Notes: a model not told the origin generated them from the sequence alone. Shown: positions 1 through 11,068, numbered from the stretch's first letter. The stretch: 64,000 nucleotides of DNA from Chondrus crispus (GCF_000350225.1 NW_005179194.1:251899-315898), one strand, 5' to 3'. Numbers and translations are program-made.

Positions 1-1435
1 TGACTACTTGCAACATGTGCGAGGGTGTAGCAGTGCGAAAGAGACATGGGAAGCAATTCTGAATGTGTTTGAGCGTCATACTTTGCTCAACAAACTTGCC
101 GCCCGTCGCCACTTTTACACTGTCTCCATGCTCCCATCCGAGAAAGTGCTCGTGTTCATCAATCGTGTGAAGCAACTTGCTGCCAGATTGCAGTCAATGA
201 GTGTTGAGATTGACGATAAAGAAATTGCAATGGCTGTGTTGAATGGCTTGCCTCCACGATTCGATAACTTGATTGTTGCTCTTGACGCACTTGGCAATGA
301 AGATAAAGTGTTTGGACTCGAGTTTGTGAAGAGTCGTCTGCTGCAAGAAGAGCAACGAGAAAGCATGAAGACCGCTTCTGCTTCATCACCACATCCACCT
401 GCACTTGTCAATCGTATGCCTATTCGACGCGATATGAAATGTACGAATTGCAATAGACATGGGCATACTGCAGCGCGTTGCTGGGGCAAGGATGTGAATG
501 GGCGCCGACCAGCACCGCCAGACGGGTTCCGGTCCCGCAACCCCGGCATGAAGCCAAGTGCATTCGTATCTCGAGATGAAACTTCTACTGCTGCCTTTGC
601 TGAAAGCGACTTTACATGCCTGCTTTCGACTTCTTCTCCCGAAAGGAAGGCAGTAAACGCAGGGTCATGGCTTGTCGATTCCGGTTGCAGTGCCCACATT
701 ACATTTGATCGCTCTATGTTCGTTACTTATGAACAGATGCAATCTGGATCAGTCGAGATGGGCACTAAGGCTAGAGCCAATATCGCTGGTCGTGGTGAGG
801 TAGAATTCATGTTGAACGTCAATGGTAGTCCACATCCTTGCAAATTGTCCAACGTTTTGCATGTCCCTGATTTCGGATACTCGCTTCTGTCTGTTAGCCA
901 AATTGTTTCAAAGGGCTTGCAAGTGTCATTTGAAAATGACAAATGCATCGTTACTGCAGGACCAACTGTAGTTGCCACAGCTAGTCAAGTTGGGGATTTA
1001 TTCATACTTGATGTCATGAATGAAACTTTCTCTGCTCACGTAGTTACCTTGCAGACGCTACATGAACGAATGGCCCATGTTAACGTACAAGGAATCGCAT
1101 CAATGATTGACAATAATGTGGTAAGTGGCATCAACGTTCGTCAAAGCGATGTGATCAGAGCAATGAATCGAAAGTCTGACAATCACTCTCCCATTTGTCC
1201 TGCGTGTGTGTTTGGCAAAGCAACGCGATCAGTAATCCCGAAACAGCGATCATCGTCTCGAGCACAGAACTGTCTTGACTTGGTACATTCTGACGTTTGC
1301 GGTCCGCTCGAAGTACAGTCCATTGGTGGTTCGAGATACTTCATTACATTTGTAGATGATCACTCGAACTGGGTAGTTGTGTACACGATGCGAAATAAAT
1401 CTGAGGCGTTTGCAAAATACAAGTTGTATGAACAG
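1..1435 (+). pseudogene. Copia element A, gag-protease-integrase part (5' end outside window)
   Basis: The first segment of a Ty1/copia polyprotein read in frame from base 2; the element starts left of the window. Visible in order: the copia Gag (UBN2-type) helical region, a CCHC zinc knuckle (CTNCNRHGHTAARC, about 440-482), the aspartic protease motif WLVDSGCSAH (about 670), the integrase HHCC zinc domain (HERMAHV ... CPACVFGKA) and the first two integrase aspartates (LVHSDVCGP, TFVDDHS). No stop or frameshift is seen up to 1435. There the frame is cut by insertion of element B, with target AACAG (1431-1435) repeated at 9313-9317. The protein continues at 9313 and again at 17043. Sequence is close to element C, so A and C belong to one family. 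Confidence 0.9.
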
Positions 1436-2699
1436 TAATGGTAGGTTCGGAGGGGCAAGGGAAAGAAGGAAGGCAGGTTGATGTGTGTGAGTGAAGGAGT
1501 TGGTACCGAGGTTTACTTTGAAGCCGTTTTCCTGGGATACTTATACACTTCGAGTGCTACACTATCGCTCTACTCCCACTCCCAGTAAACCATACTCTAC
1601 TATGCGCGACCAAGCGCGGTCCTCTTGTGGCCCGACCATACTGTTCGATTTCCACCTTACGAATCGATTCGTAACTATTTGCTCACAACTATTTCTACAC
1701 ATTCCAAATGACTGTAAACCATGGCCCTATGCATGCAACTGTTTCACACCTTACTAATCTGCATCCAGTCATGCCAGACTTCATTGTTGTGCAACGAACA
1801 ACTTGGCACTTGTCTATTTCCAACAACGCAAACGTCTTTCATATCACAATCGCCATACGTATCCTTGTTTCTCACCTTACTAATTTCGCCAAGCACTGTG
1901 AGATAATTATGGCAAGTTATAACAATGTGCATCCAGACTTTCTACACAACTCACATGAGAATACATGTAAATCACACGAGTACTGTCATGAACTTGCATC
2001 CAACGGCGCACCATGACGAGAGCACAGTGCAACGGCGCGTGCTCACGCAAGACTCGCATACAGCGTGACGCGTACACAGAATAATCGCACAACTGTATTC
2101 CTCTCGCGAGAAGTACTTGTTGTACTTTTGATTCACATGTACTGTACTCGGACACGCGCAGGATCGCAAACAGTCTGACACTGTAAAACTGTAAACCCTC
2201 ATGTGCATACACCTGGATGCGTGTACATGTGTACGTACACGAATTCACCTGGCGACGTGTACATGTGTACACGGCATACATGTGTCCCGCCCGAGGGCCC
2301 CATGCAATTACCCATTACAACCATGACAAACCACTTGAAACCCCCAAAACAACGTAATTATGGCATATACAGGCCATTTAAAGTACATCACAAGGCCAAT
2401 GACGCACACGTGGACAACGCTCGACCAATAGATTTGCAGCATTAGACCTGAGGGCCAATAGAATTGCAGTATTTCCTGTGTAGTCTATAGTGCTACGGGC
2501 CAAGGTTCCACTTGGCAAAACTATGCAAATTTGCATGACCCTCCGAGAGGTCACTTTCGTCCCCGGAACCCCAAAATCTGGTATTTTACACGTGTCATGT
2601 CGTGATATGGGTAAGAGCGCCCGGACCGTGCAGTCATGTACACGTGTCACTCGATTTTGACCTTTTCAGATAACAGCATGTGGTCGCACATTTTCAATA
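1436..2699 (-). repeat. 3' LTR of copia B
   Basis: Direct repeat of 8049-9312, about 99% identical by eye. On the coding strand it starts TATTGAAAATG followed by CGACCACATGC, a motif shared with the other copia families here, and carries several ACACGTGT palindromes. It follows the polypurine tract GATCGAGGGGAGG (about 2700-2712, minus strand). Confidence 0.93.
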
Positions 2700-2710
2700 C
2701 CTCCCCTCGA

Positions 2711-5700
2711 TCACATGCTTTGGGCAGCTTTGCACTCGGAAAGCCCAACCATGCTCACGAACTTTTCAAACAGCACGCGACCAAGTGGTTTGGTCAGCAT
2801 ATCGGCTGGCATTTCTGTTGTCGGACAATGGTACAATGTGACCAGTTTTCGCTGCACCGCATCTCGAACAAAATGATACGTAATATCAATGTGCTTGTTC
2901 CGACGATTTGTAGATTCGTTCTGAGCAAACGCAATCGTACCAGCGTTGTCACATCCAACGCGAATTGTTGGATCCGAATTTGCACCAAGTACATCGGCAT
3001 GGAAGCGTCGAAGCCACGCGGCCTCTTTGCATGCTTCACTGAGTGCGATGTATTCTGCCTCACAAGTAGACTTTGCAACTACTGTTTGTTTCCGGGAAGC
3101 CCAACTGATAGGCCCATCACAAAGCTTGAACACGTACCCACTCGTTGATTTTCGTGATTCAAGGCATCCACCCCAATCTGCGTCGCTATACCCATGAAGT
3201 TCCGTACCAAGATCATCTTTACCAAACACTATTCCAAGATGCTGGGACCCACGCAAGTATCTCAAAACACGTTTCACACCTGTCCAATGCGAATCGTGAG
3301 GGTCGGCACAGTGTTGAGATAACTTTCCAATGGCATACGCAATATCGGGGCGGGTCCCGACCATTAGGAACATTAGACATCCAATGGCCTGACGATATGG
3401 TTCAAAGCATGGGTTGTCATCAGTGCCAGTTTCGGCCACTTGCATTGTGACATGTCGAGACTGTTCCATCGGAGTAACGCAAGGATTGCATGACGACATT
3501 TTGAACCGTTTCAGTACTGCTTGGGCATACTTCGACTGCGTGACGGTCAGGACGTGTTTAGAACGTATACGGTCGATCTCTAGGCCAATACAAGTCTTCG
3601 CCTCGCCAAGGTCTTTCATATCGAATCGTTTGTTGAGTTCATTTTTCATCCATAATATGGCCTCCAAGTCACTTCCAGCTAGCAGCAGATCGTCCACGTA
3701 CAACGCGATAATCATGATGACATTGCCTTGACGTCGAATGTAAAGACATGGGTCGCTGCGTGTAGTGTTGAAACCAAGTTCAGTGATCAGAAACTCATCG
3801 ATCTTACTATGCCATTGGCGATGGGCTTGCTTAAGACCATAGATTGCTTTCAAAAGTTTACACACCGAATCAGGTTTGACTTTGTCGATGCATCCTTCAG
3901 GTTGCTCCATGTAGATTTCTTCGTGAAGGTCACCGTTGAGGAAGGCAGTCACCACGTCCATCTGATGCAGCTCAAGGTCAAAGTGCGCAACCAGTGCCAG
4001 CAGCAGACGGATAGTTGTGAACTTGATGACAGGGGCGAAAGTTTCAGTGTAATCGATGCCTTCTACTTGTTGAAAGCCTCGTGCCACAAGACGTCCCTTT
4101 GCAGTTTCGACCAATTTTCCGGACTCGTCAGGAAGTTGCTTCACTCCGAAAACCCACCTGGACGTCAGGACGTTTGATGCCTGAGATCTTGGAACAAGTG
4201 TCCATGTTTTGTTTTTGTGTTGTGAAGCAAGTTCTTTGTCGATGCCCTTCTGCCAGAAGCGAGCTTTTGGAGAATCCATAGCTTGCTTGTACGAGTTTGG
4301 GATTTCCGTTATCACATGGGCGTGGCTAAGGAGTCCAGCAGTCACCAAAGCTGCTGCCCACCACGCCCCAGGCGTTTTGCGAACGCGAGTGGACCGACGG
4401 AGATTAGGTGGCGGATCAATCGTTTCTTCCTCAACTACGTGTTGCTCAACTGTTTCGGTAGTTTCGTCCTCCCCTGCAGTTGGGGAGGAGTTGGAGGATT
4501 CGTCAGAGTCTTGTTGTTCATCCGGCGATGATGCTTCTGATGCCACTGCATCATTTTCTGCAACTTCCTCATCGATGTTCAAGTTGATTGTGTCATCATC
4601 AGTTGCAGCCTCCTCGTTTGTATCCATCGGTTCACCAGATTTGCCTCCCGTGGACTCGTCAAAAGTAACATCTCTGGATACGATCACTTTGTGCAAATCA
4701 CCATCCCACAACTTGTAAGCTTTCGTATTTTCAGCATACCCTAGAAACATTGCCTCCTTTGCACGGGCGTCAAGTTTCTGGATGTTGTGTTTTGGTAATG
4801 TATACCAACACTTTGAACCGAAAACACGCAAATGACCAACATTTGGCACAGATTTCATCCATAAGTGGTAGGGGGTCATCTTTGGGGGAATGGCACGTGA
4901 CGTGACTCGATTTCGAACGTACACTGCATTGGCAAGTGCTTCTGCCCAGAACCCCTTTGTAACTTTCTTGTGCGCTAGCATGGAGCGCACCAAGTTTACC
5001 AAAGTTCTGTTCAGTCGTTCGGCGACGCCATTTTGCTCCGGTGTGTACGCGGTCGTCATTTGATGCTGAGTACCATTTGCAATCAGAAAAGACTTAAACT
5101 CCGTGGACAGATACTCACCACCTCGATCGGTGCGAAGCACTTTGATCTTGCGACCAGTGTGAGTCTGAGCAAGTTGTGCAAACATTTTGTATCGTTCAAA
5201 TGCTTCTGATTTATGGTGCATAGGGTACACTACTGACCAGTTTGAGTGATCATCTATGAAGGTAATGAAGTACTTGGCACCACCAATGGACTGCACCTCT
5301 AAGGGGCCACAAACATCAGAGTGAACTAAGTCTAGACAGAAGTATGGCCGCCTCGAGGACCGCTCTTTTGGGATCACAGATCGAGTGGCTTTGCCGTAGA
5401 CGCACGCAGAACATTTTTCAGAGATGCAATCATTGTCAGTATTGTTGATTTTGTTAGCCTCATTACCAAGTAGTTTGACTCCACTTACCACATTGTCACG
5501 AATCATCGAAGCAATACCTTGAGAATGCACATGTGCAAAGCGCTCATGCCACGTTTGCAGGGTGGCAGCATGTGCAGATCCGATGTCACTGACGATGTCG
5601 AGAACGTAAAGTTCTCCAACCAATGTCGCAGTCGCCACTACAGTTGAGCCTCGTCTGATCATGCATTTTCCATTTTCGAACCCAACTTTTAGTCCAAGTT

Positions 5701-6829
5701 CAGTCATTCGACTGACAGAGAGCAGAGAGAACGCAAAGTCCGGAACGTGCAATACATCCGTCAACTTGCACGGTTCGATGCGGCCATTCACATTTAACTT
5801 CAAGTGAACGTCACCACGGCCGGCAACCTTTGCACTAGCCTTGGTTCCCATCTGAACAGAGGCGGATTCAAGTGGCTCATACGTTGCAAACAAAGATCGG
5901 TCATATGTAATATGAGCGGTACAAGCTGAATCTACGAGCCACGAAGGCGACATCTCCACATCGTTCGTGTGCGAAGCTTTCGACATCAGACATGTGAAGT
6001 CGACGCTGTTTACAACCATGTCGGGATCAGGTTTCTGTGTGACAAATGCAGATTGTTTCCGCTGAGACATACGCGGTTTATATCCGCTAGGAGGAGCCGG
6101 GCGACGCCCATTCAAATCCTTTCCCCAGCAGCGGGTTGCCGTATGGCCTGTATGACCGCAGTTCGTGCATTTGTAATCGTTTATGTCCCGATTGTTCGGG
6201 GCACGATTAACCAGAGCCGATGTCTGTGAGGAGCTAGACTTCATGTTTGCTCGTTGCTCTTCCTGCAGCAGACGACTTTTTACAAAGTCCAAACTGAATA
6301 TCTTTTCCTCATTACCGAGAGCATCAAGTGCAACGATGAGAGCCTCGAAACGGGCAGGCAGACCGTTGAGCACTGCCATGGCCATCTCCTTGTCATCGAT
6401 GTTTACGCTCATTGACTTGAGGATGGCTGCCAGCTGCTTGACACGATTGATGTATGCAAGCACCTTTTCACCGGAAAGCATCTTCACAGTGTAGAACTCA
6501 CGACGTGCAGCTAGTTTGTTCAGCAAAGTGTGCCTCTCAAACACGTTGACAATAGCTTCCCACATCTCATGAGCAGTATCAACATCACGTACATGCTCAA
6601 GATGCTCATCTGATAGGGAGAGACCAATCAGTGCTTTAGCTTTACTGTCACCTCTGATCCACTTCTTACGCTCTTCCGCGCGTTCCTCACTTGGAACTCT
6701 TCCCTCAACGATGTATTCGTCAACATCACGTAGAGCAAGCAGAAGTTGTATTTTCTGCTTCCACACGTAGAAGTTGGAGTCCGTCAGTTTGTCGATTCTG
6801 ATGGATCCTCCTCCTCCTTGATCTTCCAT
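2711..6829 (-). CDS. Copia B gag-pol polyprotein
   Basis: One open frame of about 1372 codons encodes the whole Ty1/copia polyprotein. The ATG at 6829-6827 (MEDQGGGG) is chosen because the frame upstream only offers a TTG. Order: Gag; CCHC knuckle CTNCGHTGHTATRC near residue 226; protease WLVDSACTAH (Ala where A and C have Gly); integrase HHCC (HERFAHVH...CSACVYG) and catalytic D-D-E (VHSDVCGP, FIDDHS, PEQNGVAERLN); reverse transcriptase with YVDD (codons near 3690-3705); RNase H (SDADWGG ... STCEAEYIAL). The copia domain order, integrase before RT, is clear. No break is seen, so the element may be coding-competent unless the protease Gly-to-Ala change matters. The stop codon lies beside the polypurine tract and 3' LTR. 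Confidence 0.95.
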   Translation of the reverse strand: MEDQGGGGSIRIDKLTDSNFYVWKQKIQLLLALRDVDEYIVEGRVPSEERAEERKKWIRGDSKAKALIGLSLSDEHLEHVRDVDTAHEMWEAIVNVFERHTLLNKLAARREFYTVKMLSGEKVLAYINRVKQLAAILKSMSVNIDDKEMAMAVLNGLPARFEALIVALDALGNEEKIFSLDFVKSRLLQEEQRANMKSSSSQTSALVNRAPNNRDINDYKCTNCGHTGHTATRCWGKDLNGRRPAPPSGYKPRMSQRKQSAFVTQKPDPDMVVNSVDFTCLMSKASHTNDVEMSPSWLVDSACTAHITYDRSLFATYEPLESASVQMGTKASAKVAGRGDVHLKLNVNGRIEPCKLTDVLHVPDFAFSLLSVSRMTELGLKVGFENGKCMIRRGSTVVATATLVGELYVLDIVSDIGSAHAATLQTWHERFAHVHSQGIASMIRDNVVSGVKLLGNEANKINNTDNDCISEKCSACVYGKATRSVIPKERSSRRPYFCLDLVHSDVCGPLEVQSIGGAKYFITFIDDHSNWSVVYPMHHKSEAFERYKMFAQLAQTHTGRKIKVLRTDRGGEYLSTEFKSFLIANGTQHQMTTAYTPEQNGVAERLNRTLVNLVRSMLAHKKVTKGFWAEALANAVYVRNRVTSRAIPPKMTPYHLWMKSVPNVGHLRVFGSKCWYTLPKHNIQKLDARAKEAMFLGYAENTKAYKLWDGDLHKVIVSRDVTFDESTGGKSGEPMDTNEEAATDDDTINLNIDEEVAENDAVASEASSPDEQQDSDESSNSSPTAGEDETTETVEQHVVEEETIDPPPNLRRSTRVRKTPGAWWAAALVTAGLLSHAHVITEIPNSYKQAMDSPKARFWQKGIDKELASQHKNKTWTLVPRSQASNVLTSRWVFGVKQLPDESGKLVETAKGRLVARGFQQVEGIDYTETFAPVIKFTTIRLLLALVAHFDLELHQMDVVTAFLNGDLHEEIYMEQPEGCIDKVKPDSVCKLLKAIYGLKQAHRQWHSKIDEFLITELGFNTTRSDPCLYIRRQGNVIMIIALYVDDLLLAGSDLEAILWMKNELNKRFDMKDLGEAKTCIGLEIDRIRSKHVLTVTQSKYAQAVLKRFKMSSCNPCVTPMEQSRHVTMQVAETGTDDNPCFEPYRQAIGCLMFLMVGTRPDIAYAIGKLSQHCADPHDSHWTGVKRVLRYLRGSQHLGIVFGKDDLGTELHGYSDADWGGCLESRKSTSGYVFKLCDGPISWASRKQTVVAKSTCEAEYIALSEACKEAAWLRRFHADVLGANSDPTIRVGCDNAGTIAFAQNESTNRRNKHIDITYHFVRDAVQRKLVTLYHCPTTEMPADMLTKPLGRVLFEKFVSMVGLSECKAAQSM

Positions 6830-6869
6830 TTTAGTGCAAATAAACTTCAAGTATTCGAAAATCCGTTCG

Positions 6870-6922
6870 GGGATCCCAAGCCGTTAACCGATAGTCAACA
6901 CAATGGCAAGCCCACCCGTCTA
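6870..6922 (-). other. Conserved pre-gag leader block
   Basis: About 50 bp just upstream of the gag ATG, reading on the plus strand from GGGATCCCAAGCC through AACCGATAGTCAACACAATGG to CAAGCCCACCCG. Nearly the same block occurs before gag in C (15213-15267) and F (about 26190-26243), and in the leader scrap at about 18161-18215, although other leader parts differ between families. It may be a packaging, splicing or translation signal; the role is unknown. Confidence 0.6.
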
Positions 6923-7001
6923 AGAAATTCGATATGATTACTATGAAGTTGCACTAGGAGAAATTTGCGAACAGATATGTGAATTTATTTGGATGAAATC
7001 C

Positions 7002-7542
7002 CTAACTATTCTGTTCACAAACTACCTTTAAGTGTGCGGCACCGTTCTCGTGGCACTTCAGGTGCCCGTGAGACTCAAAGACGCGATTGCAAGGGATACA
7101 ACGCGGAGTCTCCTTAGCGTTGGCAACTTGAATGCGATGAGACCTAGACTGAATGTGGTCGTAAAAAGCCTTCGCACTATTGCCACTAACGCCGCACACT
7201 TTACAATACCGCTTATACCGCGGGCACCTTACGATTCCTCTTGCGCTCACGCTTAAACTCTTTATCCGCGAGAACAGCCGCTTTCCGAGCAGAAAGTCGA
7301 TGCGTAGTTCTCTTTATTGGTGCGGGAACAGAGCGCGGAATACGAGGAATCCTATATGGTGGGCAACTCGAGGACGGACCCGGAAGCGCGAGCCGAGGTG
7401 AAGGTTGATCCTCAGGCTCAAGCACCTCAACGGATACGACCTCCGATGTCCGAACCGTTCGACCGGTGACCAGCTTCCCAGGCGCAGAGCGCACCGGTAC
7501 TAATTCCAGATCTAACACAACCCCGTAAAAACAGGTATTCAC
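7002..7542 (-). pseudogene. Leader zinc-finger ORF of copia B, frameshifted
   Basis: Homologous to the open ORF at 25589-26107 in element F. The N-terminal Pro/Arg-rich half (7213-7542) and the zinc-finger half (7002-7250) lie in different frames. Near 7229 this copy reads AAGGTGCCCGCGG where F has AAGGTGTGCCCGCGG, a loss of one GT dinucleotide. The finger half has two U1/matrin-type C2H2 fingers, each C-x2-C-x12-H-x5-H (YCKVCG...HIQSRSH and RCIPCN...HENGAAH). No ATG begins either part. It is upstream of and separate from gag. Confidence 0.7.
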
Positions 7543-7622
7543 AATAAGGAATATGAAGATAATCGTCAGTAACAGATTTTGGAATTATTGCTCTTAAGAA
7601 CCACCAAAACGTGCAAAGACAA

Positions 7623-8034
7623 TCACTTAGATGTGTAGGAAATGGAAAGAAACTCAAAACTTACTTTGCATGAGAGAAAGAAGAAAAACCAAATGCGAGA
7701 TTGACGACGACGGCGGTAGCGGGAGCGGAAACGAAGACGAAGACCAAAGACAGAGACAGCAGCAAGAACCACAGCAAGAACAAAAGCCAAACCAAGAACG
7801 AAGACAACGAAGACAGCGGGGGCGATGACCAAAACCAATTCACACAAGAGAGCAAGAACGACAGCAGCAGCGAAAACCAAAACCAAGAACGACGGCAAGA
7901 ACGAGAGCGACAACGACAGCGAGAAGACCAGCGGAAAGAACGACGAGAAACGGCAGCGAAAACGACAGCGACAACGACGGCAGAAACAACGGAACGAGAA
8001 CGACAGACTCATGCAGTGAAACGACAGCGAGGGA
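7623..8034 (-). other. Low-complexity leader of copia B
   Basis: Between the primer binding site and the zinc-finger ORF lies a degenerate simple repeat, on the coding strand mostly GTCGTT/CTCGTT/TTCGCT units. All three coding-strand frames are open for long stretches because the repeat lacks stops; one runs 8012-7623 from an ATG and would give a hydrophobic, Arg/Phe/Leu/Ser-rich 129-residue product. Equivalent tracts follow the primer sites of F (about 25073-25440) and D (22402-22657). I treat the ORFs as composition artefacts unless spliced transcripts show otherwise. Confidence 0.6.
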
Positions 8035-8048
8035 CTGGGCCCATAACC
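8035..8048 (-). other. Primer binding site, half-tRNA-iMet type (copia B)
   Basis: GGTTATGGGCCCAG on the coding strand, directly after the 5' LTR. It is complementary to the anticodon arm of initiator tRNA-Met (CTGGGCCCATAACC) and not to its 3' CCA end. Drosophila copia and yeast Ty5 are known to prime from such an internal tRNA-iMet cut. Confidence 0.85.
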
Positions 8049-9312
8049 TAATGGTAGGTTCGGAGGGGCAAGGGAAAGAAGGAAGGCAGGTTGATGTGTG
8101 TGAGTGAAGGAGTTGGTACCGAGGTTTACTTTGAAGCCGTTTTCCTGGGATACTTATACACTTCGAGTGCTACACTATCGCTCTACTCCGACTCCCAGTA
8201 AACCATACTCTACTATGCGCGACCAAGCGCGGTCCTCTTGTGGCCCGACCATACTGTTCGATTTCCACCTTACGAATCGATTCGTAACTATTAGCTCACA
8301 ACTATTTCTACACATTCCAAATGACTGTAAACCATGGCCCTATGCATGCAACTGTTTCACACCTTACTAATCTGCATCTAGTCATGCCAGACTTCATTGT
8401 TGTGCAACGAACAACTTGGCACTTGTCTATTTCCAACAACGCAAACGTCTTTCATATCACAATCGCCATACGTATCCTTGTTTCTCACCTTACTAATTTC
8501 GCCAAGCACTGTCAGATAATTATGGCAAGTTATAACAATGTGCATCCAGACTTTCTACACAACTCACATGAGAATACATGTAAATCACACGAGTACTGTC
8601 ATGAACTTGCATCCAACGGCGCACCATGACGAGAGCACAGTGCAACGGCGCGTGCTCACGCAAGACTCGCATACAGCGTGACGCGTACACAGAATAATCG
8701 CACAACTGTATTCCTCTCGCGAGAAGTACTTGTTGTACTTTTGATTCACATGTACTGTACTCGGACACGCGCAGGATCGCAAACAGTCTGACACTGTAAA
8801 ACTGTAAACCCTCATGTGCATACACCTGGATGCGTGTACATGTGTACGTACACGAATCCACCTGGCGACGTGTACATGTGTATACGGCATACATGTGTCC
8901 CGCCCGAGGGCCCCATGCAATTACCCATTACAACCATGACAAACCACTTGAAACCCCCAAAACAGCGTAATTATGGCCTATACAGGCCATTTAAAGTACA
9001 TCACAAGGCCAATGACGCACACGTGGACAACGCCCGACCAATAGATTTGCAGCATTAGACCTGAGGGCCAATAGAATTGCAGTATTTCCTGTGTAGTCTA
9101 TAGTGCTACGGGCCAAGGTTCCACTTGGCAAAACTATGCAAATTTGCATGACCCTCCGAGAGGCCACTTTCGTCCCCGGAACCCCAAAATCTGGGATTTT
9201 ACACGTGTCATGTCGTGATATGGGTAAGAGCGCCCGGACCGTGCAGTCATGTACACGTGTCACTCGATTTTGACCTTTTCAGATAACAGCATGTGGTCGC
9301 ACATTTTCAATA
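8049..9312 (-). repeat. 5' LTR of copia B
   Basis: 1264 bp, paired with 1436-2699. It contains the core promoter TATAAG (8153-8158 on the minus strand) about 105 bp before the LTR end, and ACACGTGT palindromes. Its plus-strand right edge CAATA abuts the duplicated AACAG of element A. Confidence 0.93.
8153..8158 (-). promoter_or_regulatory. TATA box of copia B
   Basis: TATAAG(TA) about 105 bp before the 3' edge of the LTR. The same motif, mostly TATAAGTA followed by a GCC-containing stretch, sits at the same distance in LTRs C, D, E and F. Confidence 0.55.
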
Positions 9313-10390
9313 AACAGTTTGCCCAAACGCACACTGGTCGTAAAGTGAAGGTGCTTCGCACTGATCGAGGGGGAGAGTACTTGTCGACAGAATTCAAGTC
9401 ATATTTGGATTCAAACGGTACCCAGCACCAGCTCACCACTGCCTACACACCTGAACAAAACGGTGTTGCTGAACGTTTAAATCGAACCTTGATTGATCTT
9501 GTCCGTTCCATGCTTTCTCATAAACAGGTCAGTAAACGATTCTGGGCAGAGGCTCTTGCCACTGCAGTATATGTACGCAATCGAGTTACTTCACGGGCTT
9601 TGCCAGTTAACACGACTCCCCATCACATTTGGATGAAGTCAACTCCAAATGTTGGCCATTTGAGAGTATTTGGGTCAAAGTGTTGGTATACATTACCGAA
9701 ATTAGAGCTCCGTAAGCTTGACTTGCGAGCGCGTGAAGCGATGTTTCTCGGTTATTCGCAATGCAGTAAAGCATACAAACTTTGGGACGGAGAGTTGAAT
9801 AAAGTTGTTGTTTCACGAGATGCCAAGTTTGATGAATCGACATGTGGGATGCATGACATTCCTGCACATGAAAAAGATTCAATCAGCTCTGACGTTGGCG
9901 TTGTATTGCTCGGTGGCGACAATGAGAATGAAGCCGATACCCCAAATACTAATGAGGTTGGGTCGGAAGAGGATGAAATTTCAGAGGAGGTTATTGAAAA
10001 CGAGGACACTCACTCTGTAGGTGAGAATGATGAAGATGATGTATCACTTCCCGTCGAAACTCCAAATGTCACCCCTCCAACTCCGACTCCAGCTGTACGA
10101 AGATCGTCTCGAATCAGTAGACCTCCCGGATCATGGTGGAGGAGCAACTTTGCAGCTGCTCCTCTTTCACATGCGCATGTCGCTATTGAAGGTCCCAAGA
10201 CTTTCAAACAAGCAACCCACGGTCCTAGAGCTGCATTCTGGCAAACCGGCATTGACAAAGAACTTGCGTCGCAGACTAAGAATCAGACCTGGAAACTTGT
10301 TCCTCGATCTGAGGCGTCAAACATCTTGACATCTCGATGGGTTTTCAATGTCAAGCAGCTGCCTGATGCAAATGGCAATATAGTTGAAAG
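9313..10390 (+). pseudogene. Copia element A, integrase to start of RT (middle part)
   Basis: Element A resumes in frame after insertion B with EQFAQTHTGRKVKVLRTDRGGEYL, split here as (Y)EQ-FAQTH. It holds the third integrase catalytic residue (PEQNGVAERLNR), the integrase C-terminal region, an acidic linker (about 9890-10060) and the start of reverse transcriptase (TGIDKELASQ...TSRWVFNVKQLP). At 10390 the frame is cut by element C, with GAAAG (10386-10390) repeated at 17043-17047. No other damage is visible. Confidence 0.9.
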
Positions 10391-11057
10391 TATAGAAAGG
10401 TCAGCGGGGCAGAGGGAAGAAGGATGGTTGAAGGTTGCTGGTGGTTGACGGGAAAAGAAGTTGATACCATTTTACTCTTGGTCGCCAACTATTGGCGCTA
10501 CTTATACTCTTCGAACTACATACAATACGAGCCATTAGGGCTGGTCACGTGACTCTCCTTCTTGCACTGGTTGATAATCAAGTGACTCTCCCTGTTGCAC
10601 TCTCGGTTGATAATCAAGTGACTCTCCTACTTCAACTCTCCGTTGATAATCAAATGACTCTCCTTCTTGCACTCTCGGTTGATAATAATTTGGGACCGTT
10701 TGAGAGTCAATAATATCTGAATGTATTGTACTGTAGATTACAGATTTTACACTACGATTAATAACCACTGTGGCACATACGTCATACGTGTCACACACGT
10801 GTCAAATCGAGAAAAATGAAACATGTTCAGAATGTACTGTAGAGTGCCAGGGGGTACATAACTTACACGTGTCAACACCAAAATTGAAACATGCTCGGAC
10901 ATGATAGGAACGTGCAACCGTGTACAAATATAACACGTGTCCACCTTGAAGACCAAACATTCTGAGAATGCTCTTGCAAGCATTTTAGGTTTCGTCGACG
11001 TACACGTGTAATATCTGTCAGGCTTGGAGCTTAGCATGTGGTCGAAGATTTCCAACA
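10391..11057 (-). repeat. 3' LTR of copia C
   Basis: 667 bp, almost identical to 16376-17042. On the coding strand it starts TGTTGGAAATCTTCGACCAC. It carries at least four ACACGTGT palindromes and a run of about 36 bp tandem repeats. The polypurine tract GATCGAGGGGGAG precedes it (about 11058-11070). Confidence 0.94.
10549..10686 (-). repeat. 36 bp tandem repeats inside LTR C
   Basis: Four units of the type GTGACTCTCC-TTCTTGCACTC-TCGGTTGATAATCAA on the plus strand, the first shortened. The same array lies in the 5' LTR (about 16534-16671) and, with five units, in the LTR of E (about 22075-22246). Copy number therefore varies between otherwise similar LTRs; it may be an enhancer-like array in U3. 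Confidence 0.8.
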
Positions 11058-11068
11058 CTCCCCCTCGA

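Larger units (their letters stand above)
1436..9312 (-). mobile_element. Complete copia LTR retrotransposon B, nested in A
   Basis: A 7877 bp element on the minus strand with two 1264 bp LTRs (1436-2699 and 8049-9312), a primer binding site next to the right LTR, a leader with a zinc-finger ORF, one long gag-pol frame and a polypurine tract next to the left LTR. The 5 bp target AACAG of element A flanks it on both sides, which proves insertion into A. By eye the LTRs differ at about eleven positions, so the insertion is fairly recent but older than that of C. The LTR termini on the coding strand are TATTG...CATTA rather than the usual TG...CA. Confidence 0.95.

Noticed and set aside
115..699. 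Long antisense ORFs opposite copia gag-pol (for example 14253-14837)
   Set aside because: They mirror the sense coding frame and recur in each copy only because the sense sequence is conserved.
2711..6829. Copia B as dead because its protease reads D-S-A instead of D-S-G
   Set aside because: The change is real but a single residue; the rest is intact and I cannot tell whether this variant is active, so no claim of inactivity is made.
7623..8051. Hydrophobic and Ser/Thr/Glu-rich ORFs in the copia leaders on both strands
   Set aside because: All frames are open because of the simple repeat; composition explains them.
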